Shown here: positions 62,790 through 64,000 of the stretch, one piece after another
Numbering within the stretch: position 1 is the first letter of the stretch
How the letters are laid out: every line of letters begins with the position of its first letter
Source: Holothuria scabra
Lineage: Eukaryota > Echinodermata > Holothuroidea > Aspidochirotida > Holothuriidae
Length of the DNA: 64,000 nt
NCBI GenBank assembly: GCA_037179385.1
Contig: CM074187.1
Span: forward strand, 45,232,879 to 45,296,878
Direction of reading: 5' to 3'
The notes under the pieces: model-generated
Seen by the model: only the letters and a program-made list of their open reading frames with translations
Databases searched by the model: none
What the model was told of the DNA's origin: nothing
Program-made: the position numbers and the translations under genes

Positions 62790-63114
62790 TTATCCCTTCA
62801 ATACACATGGTTTCAACACAAAACCATAATTGACCACTGCTATATTCAAATGGTTTTGCTGCAAAACCATTGCATTGCTGCATCTTGGAATATACATTAC
62901 ATTAAAATTATACAGTGTGTTATCATATTTTGGACATGAAAAGGCTTGAAGAGAAGATATTTTTACATGTGCACCCTCTTAGGCTAACGCAAAAATGGGG
63001 GTCTAGACAAAACCTTAGTATATTGGCTGAACCTGTGCATATGCACTGTGTATAGTAATGTAATATATAGCTCAGTATGGTAGAATGAACACCCTTCAGT
63101 AGCAAAAAGGTTAA
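62790..63114 (-). mobile_element. TTAA-type family D copy abutting a family C element
   Basis: Starts TTAT-cccttcaatacacatggttt, ends gtagcaaaaagg-TTAA at 63111-63114. The internal sequence parallels 37825-38156. Confidence 0.75.
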
Positions 63115-63369
63115 CCCTTTACCGTTGTTTGGGTCCTTTTGGACCCATGCGGAGAGCTCGGCTGTCACCCATCTTTGCTGTTTCACGCGGAGCTCGAAAC
63201 TGCGAGTAGCTACCCGAAAATTCGGCCACAACAGCGAGAGAGACAATAGTTTAAGGTCACATGGTCAATGGCCTACGGAAGCTGATGCGGGGCGGGCTAC
63301 GTCAGCTTTTCCGCCCACTCCCGAGGCGTGCAAATATGCCCCGATCGGAGCACAACGGTAAAGGGTTAA
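63111..63369 (+). mobile_element. piggyBac-like family C copy, well preserved
   Basis: TTAA at 63111-63114 and 63366-63369, termini ccctttaccgttgt / acaacggtaaaggg. Retains many CpGs compared with the copy at 39353, so probably a younger insertion. Its left TTAA is shared with a family D element. Confidence 0.88.
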
Positions 63370-63678
63370 TGTCCCACTATGCCCACCGGGCCAGCAACCC
63401 CTTTTCATGGCCGCCGGAGATGAACTGCTGTGATGGACAAATTGCAAGCAATATATTTACATGGCAACTACAAATTTAAAGAGTGGGTCTACAAGAATGA
63501 TCCCTGTATCCTCAAAATTATTAATATTTCTTGCTGCTTCATTAAGATAACCTTTTATATCAAATACCCAAACAAAGTATCGTCAGACAATTCCGTAATA
63601 AAATGTTGCATTTTACATTGATAAAGGTACAACAAGTAACAAGAGTAATTTTTGTGTTTATGTTGCATTGTTGTTCCA

Positions 63679-64000
63679 TTTTAGACAAGTATCTCAAGTC
63701 TGACTCTGTAGCTGTATATGATGTATCTCAAACTTGACTCTGTAGCTATGTATGATGTATGTCAAGCCTGACTCTGTAGCTTTGTATGATGTATCTTAAG
63801 CCTGACTCTGCAGCTATGTATGATGCATCTCAACCCTGACCCTGCAACTATTTATGATGTATGTCAAGCCTGACTCTGCAGCTATGTATGATGTATCTTA
63901 AGCCTGACTCTGCAGCTATGTATGATGCATCTCAACCCTGACCCTGTAGCTATTTATGATGTATGTCAAGCCTAACTCTGTAGCTTTGTATGATGTATCT
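63679..64000. repeat. 34-bp minisatellite running off the right edge
   Basis: Units of the form tgtatctcaagcctgactct then gtagctatgtatga repeat every 34 bp, at least nine times, with gtatctcaag/gtatgtcaag variants. The array is not finished at the window end. Confidence 0.9.

Overview
This is an intron-rich, AT-rich animal nuclear window. Exons have GT-AG splice sites, introns are long, and the two protein-coding genes are metazoan families. The dense load of short non-autonomous DNA transposons, a tRNA-derived SINE and satellite-bearing elements suggests a marine invertebrate, perhaps a deuterostome. I cannot name the species from sequence alone.

Two genes converge. On the + strand, 768-11165 holds nine 3'-terminal exons of an R3H-domain protein of the R3HDM1/R3HDM2/ARPP21/encore family: the SUZ segment, a Gln/Ser/Pro-rich low-complexity region and the conserved C-terminal domain. 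The exons with the start codon and R3H domain lie left of the window. On the - strand, 59742 down to 20860 holds 21 exons of an unconventional class V myosin. They encode 935 residues of coiled coil and the whole cargo-binding globular tail (dilute/DIL domain) to the stop codon. The motor, IQ motifs and proximal coiled coil lie right of the window. Splice phases agree at every junction in both genes, including exons that are short or not open as long ORFs. About 9.7 kb between the two stop codons (11166-20859) is non-coding and rich in transposon remnants.

The introns hold most of the unusual structure. (1) Two related composite elements, 22311-24793 and 32556-35106, lie in myosin introns. 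Each has an 11-12 bp terminal inverted repeat, a short unique head, an array of about 145-150 bp units, a CA-rich tract, and a 3' hairpin whose arms repeat the element end. This resembles Helentron/HINE (Helitron2-type) non-autonomous elements. The array units carry perfect DR1-type nuclear-receptor sites (TGACCTTTGACCT), about 15 in all, plus extra half-sites. (2) At 40540-42075 the 3' end of a myosin coiled-coil exon, with its splice donor, has been amplified about 13 times into the following intron, partly as a three-unit higher-order repeat. A smaller duplication of the same kind follows the penultimate exon. (3) At least five families of short elements flanked by TTAA (piggyBac-type target) occur, with cases of two elements sharing one TTAA. 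(4) Further foldback, hAT-like, Mutator-like and nested elements are present, together with about a dozen copies of a tRNA-derived SINE.

The two genes are unrelated in function: an RNA-binding protein and an actin-based cargo motor. I saw no operon-like coupling, no CRISPR array, and no intact transposase or reverse transcriptase. Repeat boundaries were found by eye and are approximate unless a terminal repeat or TTAA is stated.
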